DNA of 64,000 nucleotides from Xenorhabdus nematophila ATCC 19061 (GTDB lineage Bacteria; Pseudomonadota; Gammaproteobacteria; Enterobacterales; Enterobacteriaceae): NCBI RefSeq assembly GCF_000252955.1, contig NC_014228.1, positions 992,001 to 1,056,000 of the forward strand, read 5' to 3'. Shown piece by piece: positions 48,501 to 57,399 of this stretch (position 1 is its first letter; each line of letters starts with the position of its first letter). The notes under the pieces were generated by a model. It saw only the letters and a program-made list of their open reading frames with translations, ran no database searches and was not told where the DNA came from. The position numbers and the translations under genes were made by a program.

Positions 48501-49049
48501 ATGATGATTTTAGTAACAGGTGGGGCGCGTAGTGGAAAAAGCGCCTATGCTGAACGTCTGATTGCTGAACAGTGTGAACAGGTGCTGTATCTCGCCACGG
48601 CACAGATTACGGATGAAGAGATGGCCGCCCGCATTGAACGGCATAAACAGGAGCGGCCTGCACACTGGCGTACTTGGGAGGGGCATCAAAATCTGGGGAC
48701 GGTTATTCGTCAGCACCGTCAGCCTCAAGAGGGCGTTATACTGGAATGTATCACAACATTGATTGCCAATTTGCTGTTTGACTTGTCAAAGGGGGCATCA
48801 CCTGAACAGATGGATTTCGCATCATTGGAAGTGTTTATCCATCGTCAGATTGATGACCTGATTAATGCCAGCCTGATGTGTCCGATGCCGGTATGTTTAG
48901 TGACCAATGAATTAGGTATGGGCATCACACCTGAAAACCGATTGGCGCGCCATTTTGTTGATATCGCGGGGCGTGCCAACCAAAAGCTGGCGAGAGAAGC
49001 GAAGGCAGTTTGGCTGATGGTTTCCGGTATTGGAGTCAAGATTAAATGA
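48501..49049 (+). CDS. cobU: Adenosylcobinamide kinase / guanylyltransferase CobU
   Basis: 182 residues. P-loop [16 protein letters not shown] is followed by [18 protein letters not shown]-type sequence. It activates adenosylcobinamide as the GDP derivative. ATG 48501 or the adjacent ATG 48504 may be used. It overlaps cobS by 4 bp. Confidence 0.95.
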   Translation: MMILVTGGARSGKSAYAERLIAEQCEQVLYLATAQITDEEMAARIERHKQERPAHWRTWEGHQNLGTVIRQHRQPQEGVILECITTLIANLLFDLSKGASPEQMDFASLEVFIHRQIDDLINASLMCPMPVCLVTNELGMGITPENRLARHFVDIAGRANQKLAREAKAVWLMVSGIGVKIK

Positions 49050-49804
49050 AACTGAATCTTTTTTGGGCCACAGTACAGTTTATGACGCGGCTTCCTATTC
49101 CGACAAAATGGGCTGAGGGGGTCGATTTTTCCCAATATTGGCGCGGTATTGCCACTTTTCCGTTGATTGGCCTGATTGTTGGCGGTCTGGCGGGATTGAT
49201 CGCATTGTCTGTCAGCTATTCCGGCGGGGGAATGTATATCGGTGCTGTCGGTTATGTACTGGCGCTGGCCCTGTTGACCGGGGGTTTACATTTAGATGGA
49301 TTGGCGGATACCTGCGATGGCCTTTTTTCTGCCCGCCAGCGGGAAGAAATGTTGGAAATTATGCGTGACAGCCGGCTTGGGGCTTATGGCGGCATTGGGT
49401 TAATTTTTTGTATTTTTATTAAAACACTGGCTGTTGTTGAGCTTGCTTACCATCCTCCTCTTTACCTGTTGGCCTTGCTGACTTGTGCACCGATTGTCGG
49501 GCGTACCACTGTCGTCCTTTTGATGTATGCGCAACGTTATGCCCGTGAATATGAAGGTATGGGAAGCAGTTATATTGGCAGGGTGACTTTTTCTTCTACT
49601 CTGCTGACCTTATTGAGTGGTCTGATATTGGTCATGGTGCTGGGGGATTGGAAAGGCTTAACCGCGATGGCAATAACACTGCTTGTCGTTTATGGAATGT
49701 CGCTTTATTTCAATTATCGTCTTGGTGGGCAAACGGGCGATACGTTGGGAGCGGCAATTGAAGTGGGAGAAATCACTTTTTTGTTGGCGATGATTTGGCA
49801 ATAA
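49046..49804 (+). CDS. cobS: Adenosylcobinamide-GDP ribazoletransferase CobS
   Basis: 252 residues, a polytopic inner-membrane protein. The conserved catalytic stretch [17 protein letters not shown] is near residue 77, and [17 protein letters not shown] near the C terminus. It joins the lower ligand to adenosylcobinamide-GDP. N terminus [14 protein letters not shown] is typical. Confidence 0.95.
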   Translation: MKLNLFWATVQFMTRLPIPTKWAEGVDFSQYWRGIATFPLIGLIVGGLAGLIALSVSYSGGGMYIGAVGYVLALALLTGGLHLDGLADTCDGLFSARQREEMLEIMRDSRLGAYGGIGLIFCIFIKTLAVVELAYHPPLYLLALLTCAPIVGRTTVVLLMYAQRYAREYEGMGSSYIGRVTFSSTLLTLLSGLILVMVLGDWKGLTAMAITLLVVYGMSLYFNYRLGGQTGDTLGAAIEVGEITFLLAMIWQ

Positions 49805-49838
49805 GATCATTTGGCAATAAATAGGGAGAAACAATCAG

Positions 49839-50483
49839 ATGCGTTTTTTTCTCGTTCGGCATGGGCAGACACAAGCCAATATTGATGATGTTTTTTGTGG
49901 GAAAACCGATTTACCCTTGACGCAAACGGGCATAAATCAAGCATTGTACGTTTCTGAGGCGTTGAAAAATATTCCCTTCCAGTCTATTCACTGTAGTGAA
50001 AGGAAGAGGACAAGACAAACCGCACAAATCATTTCTCCATCAAGCATACTTTCTCTGCCAAAGATAATCAGCGATTACCGTCTCAATGAATTGGATTTTG
50101 GGGCATGGGAACTATGTCATCATGCAGACATCGCTAAAGACGATCCACAGGCCTGGTCGCAATGGTTGGGAGACTGGCAAAATGGGTGTCCGACGGGGGG
50201 AGAACCGTTCAAGAATTTTGCGGAGCGGGTCGGGAAATATGCCGAAGAATTACATTCTGCCATCACAGAAGCAAATCACTTGATTGTTGCCCACCAAGGC
50301 GTTCTGGGATTGCTTCTTGCTAAATTACTCAAATTGCCAATAGAGGCCATGTGGTCTTTTCCTTTCCGGCAGGGAACTTACAGTATTGTTGATAATCATG
50401 CCGGAGTTATTACCTTGCGCGCATTTAATGCTCAGATGGAATATTGTCCGAAGGATGAATATGACTCTCGACTGCCTGATTAA
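49839..50483 (+). CDS. cobC: Alpha-ribazole-5'-phosphate phosphatase CobC
   Basis: 214 residues of the histidine phosphatase superfamily. Catalytic VRHGQTQAN is at residues 6-14, with a second histidine in IVAHQGVLG. It removes phosphate in the last part of nucleotide-loop assembly. Its placement inside the cob run supports this role over a general phosphoglycerate mutase-like one. Confidence 0.92.
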   Translation: MRFFLVRHGQTQANIDDVFCGKTDLPLTQTGINQALYVSEALKNIPFQSIHCSERKRTRQTAQIISPSSILSLPKIISDYRLNELDFGAWELCHHADIAKDDPQAWSQWLGDWQNGCPTGGEPFKNFAERVGKYAEELHSAITEANHLIVAHQGVLGLLLAKLLKLPIEAMWSFPFRQGTYSIVDNHAGVITLRAFNAQMEYCPKDEYDSRLPD

Positions 50484-51537
50484 AACAATTCAGCCCCTGA
50501 ACAGGGTGAAGATGGACAAGGCGGCAAAGCATATTGACGGTTTGCTCAAACCCTTGGGGAGTTTGGGAAGGCTTGAAATGCTGGCGATACAATTATCCGG
50601 CATGTCAGGGATTAATGAGCTGCAAAATCTGCAAAAAGAGATCATCGTGATGTGCGCCGATCACGGTGTGTATGACGAAGGTATCGCCATTTCACCTAAA
50701 AACGTCACTGAGATACAAGCACGTAATATGCTGAAAGGAGTGACGGGCGTGTGTGTACTGGCGAAAAACAGTGGCACGCGTGTTTTGCCTGTAGACATTG
50801 GCATTGACTGTGAACCGATTGAACAGTTGTTGTCTCTTAAACTTGCACGGGGTAGCGGTAATATTGCCCGGCGGACGGCGATGGAATATGTGCAGGCCGA
50901 AATGCTGTTATTGGCAAGCGCCCAGTTGGTGCGCCAGCGTGTTGAGGCCGGAGTGACCGTGTTTGGCGTCGGCGAAATGGGGATTGCCAATACGACAGCA
51001 GCGGCAGCAGTCATCAGTGTTCTGACGGACAGTGATCCTGATGATGTGGTTGGCGTGGGTGCTAACTTACCCCTTGACCGATTGATGCACAAACAATCTA
51101 TTGTACGGCAGGCCATCACAGTTAATCAGCCGGATCGCAGAAATGCGCTTGACGTACTGGCGAAAGTGGGGGGATTTGATCTGGTTGGCATGACAGGCGT
51201 TATTCTGGGAGCGGCTGCTTCTGGTGTACCGGTTGTGCTGGATGGTTTTTTGTCTTATGCGTCAGCTCTGGCGGCCTGTCAGTTATCACCCACCGTGCGG
51301 GATTATTGTATTCCTTCTCATATGTCGGCAGAAAAAGGTGCGGCGCTGGCGTTGCAACATTTGGATCTGCAACCTTATTTGCATTTAGATTTTCGCCTCG
51401 GTGAAGGTAGTGGAGCGGCTATTGCTATGTCTCTGATTGATGCTGCTTGTGCAATGTATTGCCATATGGGGAAACTGGCAAATTATGGTATTCATTTTCC
51501 TGCACCGAAAAAAGGTCACGCTTTGCGTGACCTTTAA
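50461..51537 (+). CDS. cobT: Nicotinate-nucleotide:dimethylbenzimidazole phosphoribosyltransferase CobT
   Basis: 358 residues from ATG 50461, six bases after AAGG and overlapping cobC by 23 bp; the frame is open from 50386. It makes alpha-ribazole phosphate, the lower ligand. Motifs: [26 protein letters not shown] and, near the C terminus, [13 protein letters not shown] with the catalytic glutamate. Its last codons lie inside the terminator stem. Confidence 0.95.
   Translation: MTLDCLIKTIQPLNRVKMDKAAKHIDGLLKPLGSLGRLEMLAIQLSGMSGINELQNLQKEIIVMCADHGVYDEGIAISPKNVTEIQARNMLKGVTGVCVLAKNSGTRVLPVDIGIDCEPIEQLLSLKLARGSGNIARRTAMEYVQAEMLLLASAQLVRQRVEAGVTVFGVGEMGIANTTAAAAVISVLTDSDPDDVVGVGANLPLDRLMHKQSIVRQAITVNQPDRRNALDVLAKVGGFDLVGMTGVILGAAASGVPVVLDGFLSYASALAACQLSPTVRDYCIPSHMSAEKGAALALQHLDLQPYLHLDFRLGEGSGAAIAMSLIDAACAMYCHMGKLANYGIHFPAPKKGHALRDL
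51511..51537 (+). terminator. Terminator overlapping the cobT stop codon
   Basis: AAAGGTCACGC (51511-51521) pairs with GCGTGACCTTT (51525-51535) around TTT. The stop TAA is 51535-51537, so the hairpin codes for the last residues of CobT. A short T-rich tail follows. Confidence 0.75.
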
Positions 51538-51576
51538 TCTATCAGTCAATCAATTTAAAAATCTGTCTGCCAAGGT

Positions 51577-52134
51577 TTACATCATAACTGTGTGATCCAG
51601 AATAAGGCCGGATTCCAATGCGATATAACCCATTAGCATTTTATCTCTATAAATTGCGATAGTGCTGAGATAGTACATTGTGCTAATTCTGTCTACACTC
51701 GGCAGATCGTTCACTTTAATCATCCAGTGATAATCTTTCATTGTATTGATATCTACGTCAACCGTGTTTTTCATATCGACGGTAGCAACAGATCTCACAA
51801 CGCTTTCTACGACAGGAAGGCTGACCATTGAAACAACACCATCTCTCATTACATTCATCGGTTCAATTTTGACCAAAGCAGCAGAGTATGTTGTTTCAAT
51901 ATTTAATGATCTGACATTCAAACGGATCATGTCACCTATATTAGCTTTAATAGAGAGAGTAAGCTCTTCATCTACACAAACAACACTGTCATCTTCAGGT
52001 AACAAACGGAGATAATTTTTGTTAAGTATTGAGGGAGTAATTAAAACAGGCTTATTAATATCTTTGCTGAGTTTACCATAGTCATTCATGATTTCTTCAG
52101 CTTTTACTGCTAACATAATATCGATATTTCTCAT
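51577..52134 (-). CDS. PixA/AidA-type inclusion-body protein, methionine-rich
   Basis: 185 residues, the length I recall for Xenorhabdus PixA. The N terminus MRNIDIMLAVKAEEIMNDYG, the central DMIRLNVRSLNIETTYSAALV and the C-terminal DKMLMGYIALESG match the PixA/AidA inclusion-body family. About fifteen methionines are present, a hallmark of the crystalline inclusion proteins IP1/IP2 (PixA, PixB). No signal peptide, so it is cytoplasmic. Whether this is pixA or pixB cannot be told here. AAGGG precedes ATG. It converges with cobT. Expression in Xenorhabdus is phase- and growth-dependent (literature). Confidence 0.88.
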   Translation of the reverse strand: MRNIDIMLAVKAEEIMNDYGKLSKDINKPVLITPSILNKNYLRLLPEDDSVVCVDEELTLSIKANIGDMIRLNVRSLNIETTYSAALVKIEPMNVMRDGVVSMVSLPVVESVVRSVATVDMKNTVDVDINTMKDYHWMIKVNDLPSVDRISTMYYLSTIAIYRDKMLMGYIALESGLILDHTVMM

Positions 52135-52700
52135 TGTAGTACCCTTAATTAGTTAACGTTATGAGCATATTTTTATACGCGATCAACATAACACTGGGCC
52201 CATACTTCACTTATAAGCTGCTTACGGAATATATAATAATAAAAAATTATTGAACCGAAACCACAAAAAGAGTCTCGCCGAAAAATAAATTTATCATGAT
52301 AAAATTATTTTAAATTATATTTAAGATGTATTTGTTACCAATCATATTTATTTTAATTGTTTCTATGTGTTGATTGTCTACTGTGTCATTATAGTAAATA
52401 TAACACGTTGGTTTTTTCAAAAGCAATAATGTTTATCACTTATAAAGTGGCGTGTTTTTTATTTCTGCCAAGAGCGTTCTTCGTTTATGTTTTATGACGC
52501 TCAGTTTCTATTTTTTTTCTAATTCTGATTAATGAGTTGAGTGATGTTTTATATTTTATAGATAAAAATAGATATAATAAAGAAGTTGGTTACATTTTTT
52601 AGCGTGGCATTGTTATTTATAATATTATTCTAAATGTCATCTTGATATAATCAAGCAAGATGTATAACTATTTATTGTTATTTTACCTGATCAATTACTT
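52135..52700. other. A+T-rich region upstream of the pixA-like gene
   Basis: It presumably contains its promoter. One perfect 14-bp palindrome, TTTATCATGATAAA at 52290-52303, is a possible operator. No gene is seen. Confidence 0.4.
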
Positions 52701-52743
52701 AGGGAAAATGAAAAGACCATTTTCCCTATCGTGAGATAGGGAA
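52701..52743. other. Two mutually exclusive hairpins
   Basis: AGGGAAAATG (52701-52710) can pair with CATTTTCCCT (52718-52727). TTCCCTATC (52722-52730) can instead pair with GATAGGGAA (52735-52743). They share the TTCCCT strand, and the transposase fragment ends here. Confidence 0.5.
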
Positions 52744-52962
52744 GTTAATTTTTATTGTATTTTTGAGATTAAAACGCTGAAAAACGCTATTCCAATAGCC
52801 GAATTCTGGCGGTAAATCCCGCCAGGGAATGCGCGTTCTCATCCGGTAAAGAATACCTTCCAAGGTCAAACGGTGTTCAGGTTTGTCATAAATCCATCCG
52901 GTGTGTTGCATCAATGCAGAGAGCTTATTCCAATGGAGATCGGTTAACATAGCTCGCGGCAT
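52726..52962 (-). pseudogene. Fragment of an IS5-family transposase
   Basis: The first 65 residues (LTDLHWNKLSALMQHTG ... IPWRDLPPEFGYWNSVFQRF) are the N-terminal DUF4096-type part of IS5-group transposases. The sequence then runs into unrelated LKNTIKINFPISR and a stop, so the catalytic DDE part is lost. DNA upstream to about 53054 may be the outer end of the element. Confidence 0.8.
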
Positions 52963-53064
52963 GATGGTGAGGTCTGGTTGTTTTTTGGCGAAAGTAATGA
53001 TACCAAATCATCATGCTGCCTAATAATCCTTCGCAAAACGTCAACACTCCCTAGTTTTATTAAA

Positions 53065-54672
53065 TTAATTTTTAATTTGTTTTCTTAACTGCTCTTTTAT
53101 AGTTTTTCCATTAACATTGCGGGGTAACGTCATAAAAGTATAGCCTTTAGGCCGCTTAAAACGCGCAACTATTGTGCAAATATAGTCGTTTAACTCTTGT
53201 TCCGTCACGGACGCATTTTCATTAAGTTCAATAAAAGCATGAGGAACTTCGCCCCAATACGGATCAGGTTTGGCTACAATCGCTGCGGCAAAAACGCCGG
53301 GGTGGCCAGAAAGCGCATTTTCTAATTCAAGACTGGAAATATTTTCACCACCAGAAATAATGATATCTTTTTTCCTATCGATGATTTTGATATAGCCATC
53401 AGGGTCGACGACAGCTAAGTCCCCGGTATAAAACCATTGGCCAGTGGTCTCCGGTGTGATGTGACGTTCAGGATCGTAAGATGCGACGATATTTCCACGA
53501 ATGGCAATTTCTCCAATAGTTTTCCCATCAAAAGGGACTTCAGATTGGCGGTTTTCATCAATAACGCTCACTTCTCCTTGTAAATTGGAGACGATCCCCT
53601 GGCGCATTTTCTTTAATATCATTTCCGATTGTGGCAGGTTTTTCCACTCATCCTTATTTTCACAAACGGTAATAGGCCCGTAAGTTTCAGTCAAGCCATA
53701 AACCTGTGTCCCTTTGATGCCAACAGCATCTAACAAAGAAAAGACCATTTCTGTTGGTGGAGCACCAGCAATAAGAGCAGAAACAAGACCATTAAAATGT
53801 TTCCCGTGCTTTTGAGCTGCTTTGCCTAAAGAATGATGAACAATCGGCGCACCGCAATAGTGTGTTACGTTGTGTGCCTGTATAAGTTGTATAGCCTCTT
53901 CTGCATCAAATTTTCTCATGCAGATATGGGTTCCGGCTCTTGCAGCAATGGCCCATGGAAAACACCAGCCGTTACAGTGAAACATGGGAAGTGTCCATAA
54001 ATAAGTCGGTCGTTTGGGCATATCCCAATCTAAAATATTGGAAATAGCATTGAGGAATGCTCCCCTATGGGAATAGACAACGAGTTTAGGTTGCCCGCTG
54101 GTACCCGAAGTTGAATTAATACTGATAGCTTCGTGCTCGTTAATGGGGATAAATGAGAGAGTCTTTGATGTATATTCGGTTATCAGGGATTCATAAGGCA
54201 GGAACTTGTATTCAGGTACCGATATTGGAATTGTTGAATTATCTTGATCAGTAATAATTATCTGAATTGGCTTCTTGAAAGCGACATGATCTAAAAGTGA
54301 GATAAAGATTTTATCAATGATTAATATTTTCGGGCTAAGTTTTTCAAAGATAAAATTTAAGGTTGCTGAATCTGTTCGGGTACTTAGCGCGTTGAGAATG
54401 CCACCCGCTAAAGGGACTGCGAAATGTAATTCAAGTAATTCGTTGGAGTTGGGTAAAAGGGTGGAGACTATGTGTCCTTTTTCAATTCCCATTTGTTGCA
54501 GTGAGACAGCAATTCTTTCACAGCGTTGGGCATATTGGCGCCAAGTCCAACGATATTTTCCATCAATAATAGCAATATCATCACCATTACTTAAAACCGC
54601 TCTCTTGAGAAATAAAATAGGTGATAATGCTACATCATTATGTTTATTTAAGAATGAACTGTTGCTATTCAT
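53065..54672 (-). CDS. Acyl-CoA synthetase (AMP-forming)
   Basis: About 535 residues from ATG 54672, with AAGGTG eight bases upstream; a GTG at 54681 opens the same frame. ANL-family motifs in order: P-loop STSGTSGQPKLVV (about 185), GLTETYGP (about 330), and YTGDLAVVDPDGYIKIIDRKKDIIISGGENIS with the conserved Asp and Lys region. The C-terminal lysine is near NGKTIKEQLRKQ. It probably activates a medium- or long-chain fatty acid or other carboxylic acid as its CoA thioester. The substrate cannot be read. It is divergent from an SDR gene with which it may share regulation. Confidence 0.88.
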   Translation of the reverse strand: MNSNSSFLNKHNDVALSPILFLKRAVLSNGDDIAIIDGKYRWTWRQYAQRCERIAVSLQQMGIEKGHIVSTLLPNSNELLELHFAVPLAGGILNALSTRTDSATLNFIFEKLSPKILIIDKIFISLLDHVAFKKPIQIIITDQDNSTIPISVPEYKFLPYESLITEYTSKTLSFIPINEHEAISINSTSGTSGQPKLVVYSHRGAFLNAISNILDWDMPKRPTYLWTLPMFHCNGWCFPWAIAARAGTHICMRKFDAEEAIQLIQAHNVTHYCGAPIVHHSLGKAAQKHGKHFNGLVSALIAGAPPTEMVFSLLDAVGIKGTQVYGLTETYGPITVCENKDEWKNLPQSEMILKKMRQGIVSNLQGEVSVIDENRQSEVPFDGKTIGEIAIRGNIVASYDPERHITPETTGQWFYTGDLAVVDPDGYIKIIDRKKDIIISGGENISSLELENALSGHPGVFAAAIVAKPDPYWGEVPHAFIELNENASVTEQELNDYICTIVARFKRPKGYTFMTLPRNVNGKTIKEQLRKQIKN

Positions 54673-54910
54673 ATATTTCACCTTATCTTGTTGTGTTAAT
54701 TTTAAAAGTAGCAGGGAGTAAAAAAATAAATAATGTCATTATTAATATAATAGAGTCGTTTTTAGAGTAATACATAGTAAAATTTCATCTGTTGATGTTA
54801 TTTTTTATTTAAGACTCTCACTCAAAAATTTTATCCATATTTTATTTTTTTAATATACCATTTTTATTTATTAAGATTGTGTAATAAATCATTTGAAAAT
54901 ATATTTAAAA

Positions 54911-54927
54911 ATTAGATTCAATCTAAT
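54911..54927. promoter_or_regulatory. Operator-like palindrome between the ligase and SDR genes
   Basis: ATTAGATT, C, AATCTAAT: a perfect 8-bp inverted repeat 37 bp before the SDR ATG, in the shared divergent promoter region. It is a candidate binding site for an unknown regulator. Confidence 0.5.
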
Positions 54928-54964
54928 AAAAAAACTCAACTAATTAATATAAAAGGAAACTTAA

Positions 54965-55705
54965 ATGTTTAATCTAACGGGAAAAATTGCTTTTGTTTCA
55001 GGAGGAACCAAAGGTATTGGCAAAGGTATTGTACAGGTATTAAAGCAAGCCGGCGCCATTACCATTATGGCAGGTACTGATCAGGTAAAGGGAGAATCAG
55101 TTGCCAAAGAATTAGGTGTTGATTTCATTGCGCTTGATGTTACGGATCAGGCGGCATGTAAAAGTGCGATTGATAGGATTGTTGAAAAATATGGCAGGAT
55201 CGATATTCTTTGCTCCAATGCAGGTATTTTTCCACAACATTACCTTAAAGATATGACTGCTGAAGATTGGGATTTAGTCAACACAGTCAATCTTAAGGGA
55301 ACGTTTTTCTTAGTACAGGCTGCTTTAAATGTGATGGAAAAGCAGCATTACGGACGTATTGTTCTCACTTCATCAATCACCGGAGAGAGAGTCGGGCTTC
55401 CGGGTTATAGCCATTATGGCGCCAGTAAAGCAGGGCAGTTGGGATTTATGCGCAGTGCTGCTTTGGAATATGCGGGTCAGGGCATCACGATTAATGCGGT
55501 TATGCCGGGTATGATCATGACCGAGGGGTTACAGGCATTCGGCGATGATTTTCTCAACCATATTAAAACCATCACCCCAATGGGGGCGTTGGGGACACCA
55601 GAAGATATTGCTTATGCAGTCTGCTTTTTAGCTTCTGATGAAGCTAAATACATTACAGGACAAACAATTGTGGTGGATGGTGGACAAGTTCTGCCAGAGA
55701 TATAA
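54965..55705 (+). CDS. Short-chain dehydrogenase/reductase, FabG-like
   Basis: 246 residues, a classical SDR. Cofactor loop SGGTKGIGKGI (about 12-22), CSNAG near residue 86, catalytic Ser in TSSITGERV and Tyr-Lys in YGASK. The C-terminal ITGQTIVVDGG is typical. It is probably an NAD(P)-dependent 3-oxoacyl or alcohol dehydrogenase. The partner acyl-CoA ligase suggests fatty-acid-type chemistry, not proven. AAGGAAAC lies upstream of the ATG, and a terminator follows. Confidence 0.88.
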   Translation: MFNLTGKIAFVSGGTKGIGKGIVQVLKQAGAITIMAGTDQVKGESVAKELGVDFIALDVTDQAACKSAIDRIVEKYGRIDILCSNAGIFPQHYLKDMTAEDWDLVNTVNLKGTFFLVQAALNVMEKQHYGRIVLTSSITGERVGLPGYSHYGASKAGQLGFMRSAALEYAGQGITINAVMPGMIMTEGLQAFGDDFLNHIKTITPMGALGTPEDIAYAVCFLASDEAKYITGQTIVVDGGQVLPEI

Positions 55706-55757
55706 CAGAGACTGTCGTAAAGCAACAGAAAAAGGTAAAATGCCTATCCAATAAACA

Positions 55758-55792
55758 CAGGGAGGGAAATTATATTCTCTCCCTGATTTTTT
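55758..55792 (+). terminator. Rho-independent terminator of the SDR gene
   Basis: CAGGGAG (55758-55764) and CTCCCTG (55779-55785) pair and are followed by a run of T. Confidence 0.85.
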
Positions 55793-55818
55793 ATTGCTTA
55801 AATTAGGTAAAAGATATT

Positions 55819-56499
55819 ATGTCACTGAACTATGAACGTAAGCCGCTTCCTCTGCCAAATGGACACAATAAGGTGTTGTTGCACTCATGTTGTGCACCAT
55901 GCTCTGGGGAAGTGATGGAAGCTATGCTGGCTTCAGGCATAGATTTCACGATATTTTTCTATAACCCGAATATTCATCCTTTGAAAGAATATGAACTGCG
56001 CAAAGATGAAAATATCCGCTTTGCGGAGCAGATGGGTATTCCTTTTATTGACGCTGATTACGACCGTGATAATTGGTTTGAACGTGCAAAAGGAATGGAA
56101 AACGAGCCTGAACGTGGTATTCGTTGCACAATGTGTTTTGATATGCGTTTTGAGCGAACGGCACTTTATGCCCATGAACATGGTTTCCCTGTCATTACCA
56201 GTTCGCTCGGTATTTCCCGCTGGAAGAATATGCAGCAGATTAATGAATGTGGTGTCCGGGCTGCATCGCGTTATCCTGATTTAGCGTACTGGGAATTTAA
56301 CTGGCGCAAAGGAGGGGGTTCTGCCCGCATGATCGAAATCAGTAAACGAGAAGAATTCTATCAGCAGGAATATTGCGGTTGTATCTACTCGCTGAGAGAT
56401 TCTAATCGACATCGTTTGGCGACGGGCCGTGAAAGAATAAAATTGGGCACGGTATTCTATAGTGCAGACAGCGGTAAACAAGATCGCGAATCACACTGA
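55819..56499 (+). CDS. queH: Epoxyqueuosine reductase QueH
   Basis: 226 residues (formerly DUF208). It performs the last step of queuosine formation in tRNA without cobalamin, unlike QueG. Conserved cysteines for the Fe-S/metal site appear in [18 protein letters not shown] and YCGCIYS. C-terminal residues resemble the enterobacterial protein. It stands alone, and the upstream terminator isolates it from the SDR. Confidence 0.93.
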   Translation: MSLNYERKPLPLPNGHNKVLLHSCCAPCSGEVMEAMLASGIDFTIFFYNPNIHPLKEYELRKDENIRFAEQMGIPFIDADYDRDNWFERAKGMENEPERGIRCTMCFDMRFERTALYAHEHGFPVITSSLGISRWKNMQQINECGVRAASRYPDLAYWEFNWRKGGGSARMIEISKREEFYQQEYCGCIYSLRDSNRHRLATGRERIKLGTVFYSADSGKQDRESH

Positions 56500-56526
56500 T
56501 TTTTACCGAATTAAGTGTCCTTTGAT

Positions 56527-56569
56527 TTTATATGCTGCCTACCCGCATTCAGGATAGGCAGCATATAAA
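56527..56569. terminator. 15-bp hairpin between convergent queH and the AraC-type gene
   Basis: TTTATATGCTGCCTA and TAGGCAGCATATAAA are exact inverse complements around a 13-base loop. It is a likely bidirectional terminator. Confidence 0.65.
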
Positions 56570-56583
56570 CCACCAGTAATGCG

Positions 56584-57399
56584 CTAATCTTTACCATATC
56601 TGGCACGATTAGGTGTACAGCCAAAATGTCGCCGATAGCTTTGAGTAAAGTAGGATTGACTGGAAAAACCGGATTCCATTGAAATATTGGCAATGCTCAT
56701 GTCGCTGTTTAGCAATAACTGATGGGCATATAGAATACGTTGTTCGCTGATCCATGCTTTAGGTGAAGTACCATAGACACTGTTGAACAGTTCCTTGAAA
56801 GAAGTTAACCCCATGCCGAACTCCCGCGCAAAGTCATTGAGTTTCCACTCTTTGAGATAATGGGCGTCCATAAATGTTTGCAGACGTTCTACCTGACGAT
56901 TGCTTAGTTTCCTGAGAATAGACATTAACAAGGATCCTTGTTTACTCAGGGAAAGCAACAGCAGTAATTCTTCAACTCTTAATTGAATTAAGGCTGGAGG
57001 AGAATCATGAGCCAATAATTTGGCGAGTCCGCGGATGCTTTCCGTCAGTAGAGGAAACTGATTAAAAGGAATAAGCCTATAAGCAGGGAAATCTTGCCGC
57101 TCTATTTTACTCAGTAATGACCCAAAGCGTTTTAAAAAACTGCGCAGAAACTCCATATGCAATGGCAGCCATAGTACCTGACAACTTTCCATATTGGTTT
57201 TAGCTGCGTAGCTTCCGGGATGAGTAAAAAGAATCTGATTCGATGTGACATGATAAGTATTGATGCAGTCTTTCCACACCATTTCACCATCCAGCAGAAT
57301 ATACAACCCTCTTTGTTTATGTTCCAGTATATTGAAATCTGGCATGGTTAATTGAAGAGTACAAATACTCTTTTGATTTGAGTCTGTCGTCCTTTCCAT
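56584..57399 (-). CDS. ExsA/LcrF-like AraC-family transcription activator
   Basis: 271 residues. The C-terminal half with two helix-turn-helix motifs (FAREFGMGLTSFKELF and SIANISMESGFSSQSYFTQ) is nearly the same as in ExsA of Pseudomonas and LcrF/VirF of Yersinia, the master activators of type III secretion. The N-terminal half also follows that family (RGLYILLDGEMVWKD; FLKRFGSLLSKIERQD). In those bacteria the gene is within the T3SS locus, but no secretion, chaperone or ExsC/D/E-like gene is in this window. It is probably a cytoplasmic DNA-binding activator with other targets. AAGGG precedes ATG. Confidence 0.88.
   Translation of the reverse strand: MERTTDSNQKSICTLQLTMPDFNILEHKQRGLYILLDGEMVWKDCINTYHVTSNQILFTHPGSYAAKTNMESCQVLWLPLHMEFLRSFLKRFGSLLSKIERQDFPAYRLIPFNQFPLLTESIRGLAKLLAHDSPPALIQLRVEELLLLLSLSKQGSLLMSILRKLSNRQVERLQTFMDAHYLKEWKLNDFAREFGMGLTSFKELFNSVYGTSPKAWISEQRILYAHQLLLNSDMSIANISMESGFSSQSYFTQSYRRHFGCTPNRARYGKD

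Noticed and set aside
52290..52303. Perfect palindrome TTTATCATGATAAA upstream of the pixA-like gene
   Set aside because: Too short and A+T-rich in such a region to claim a binding site without other copies.
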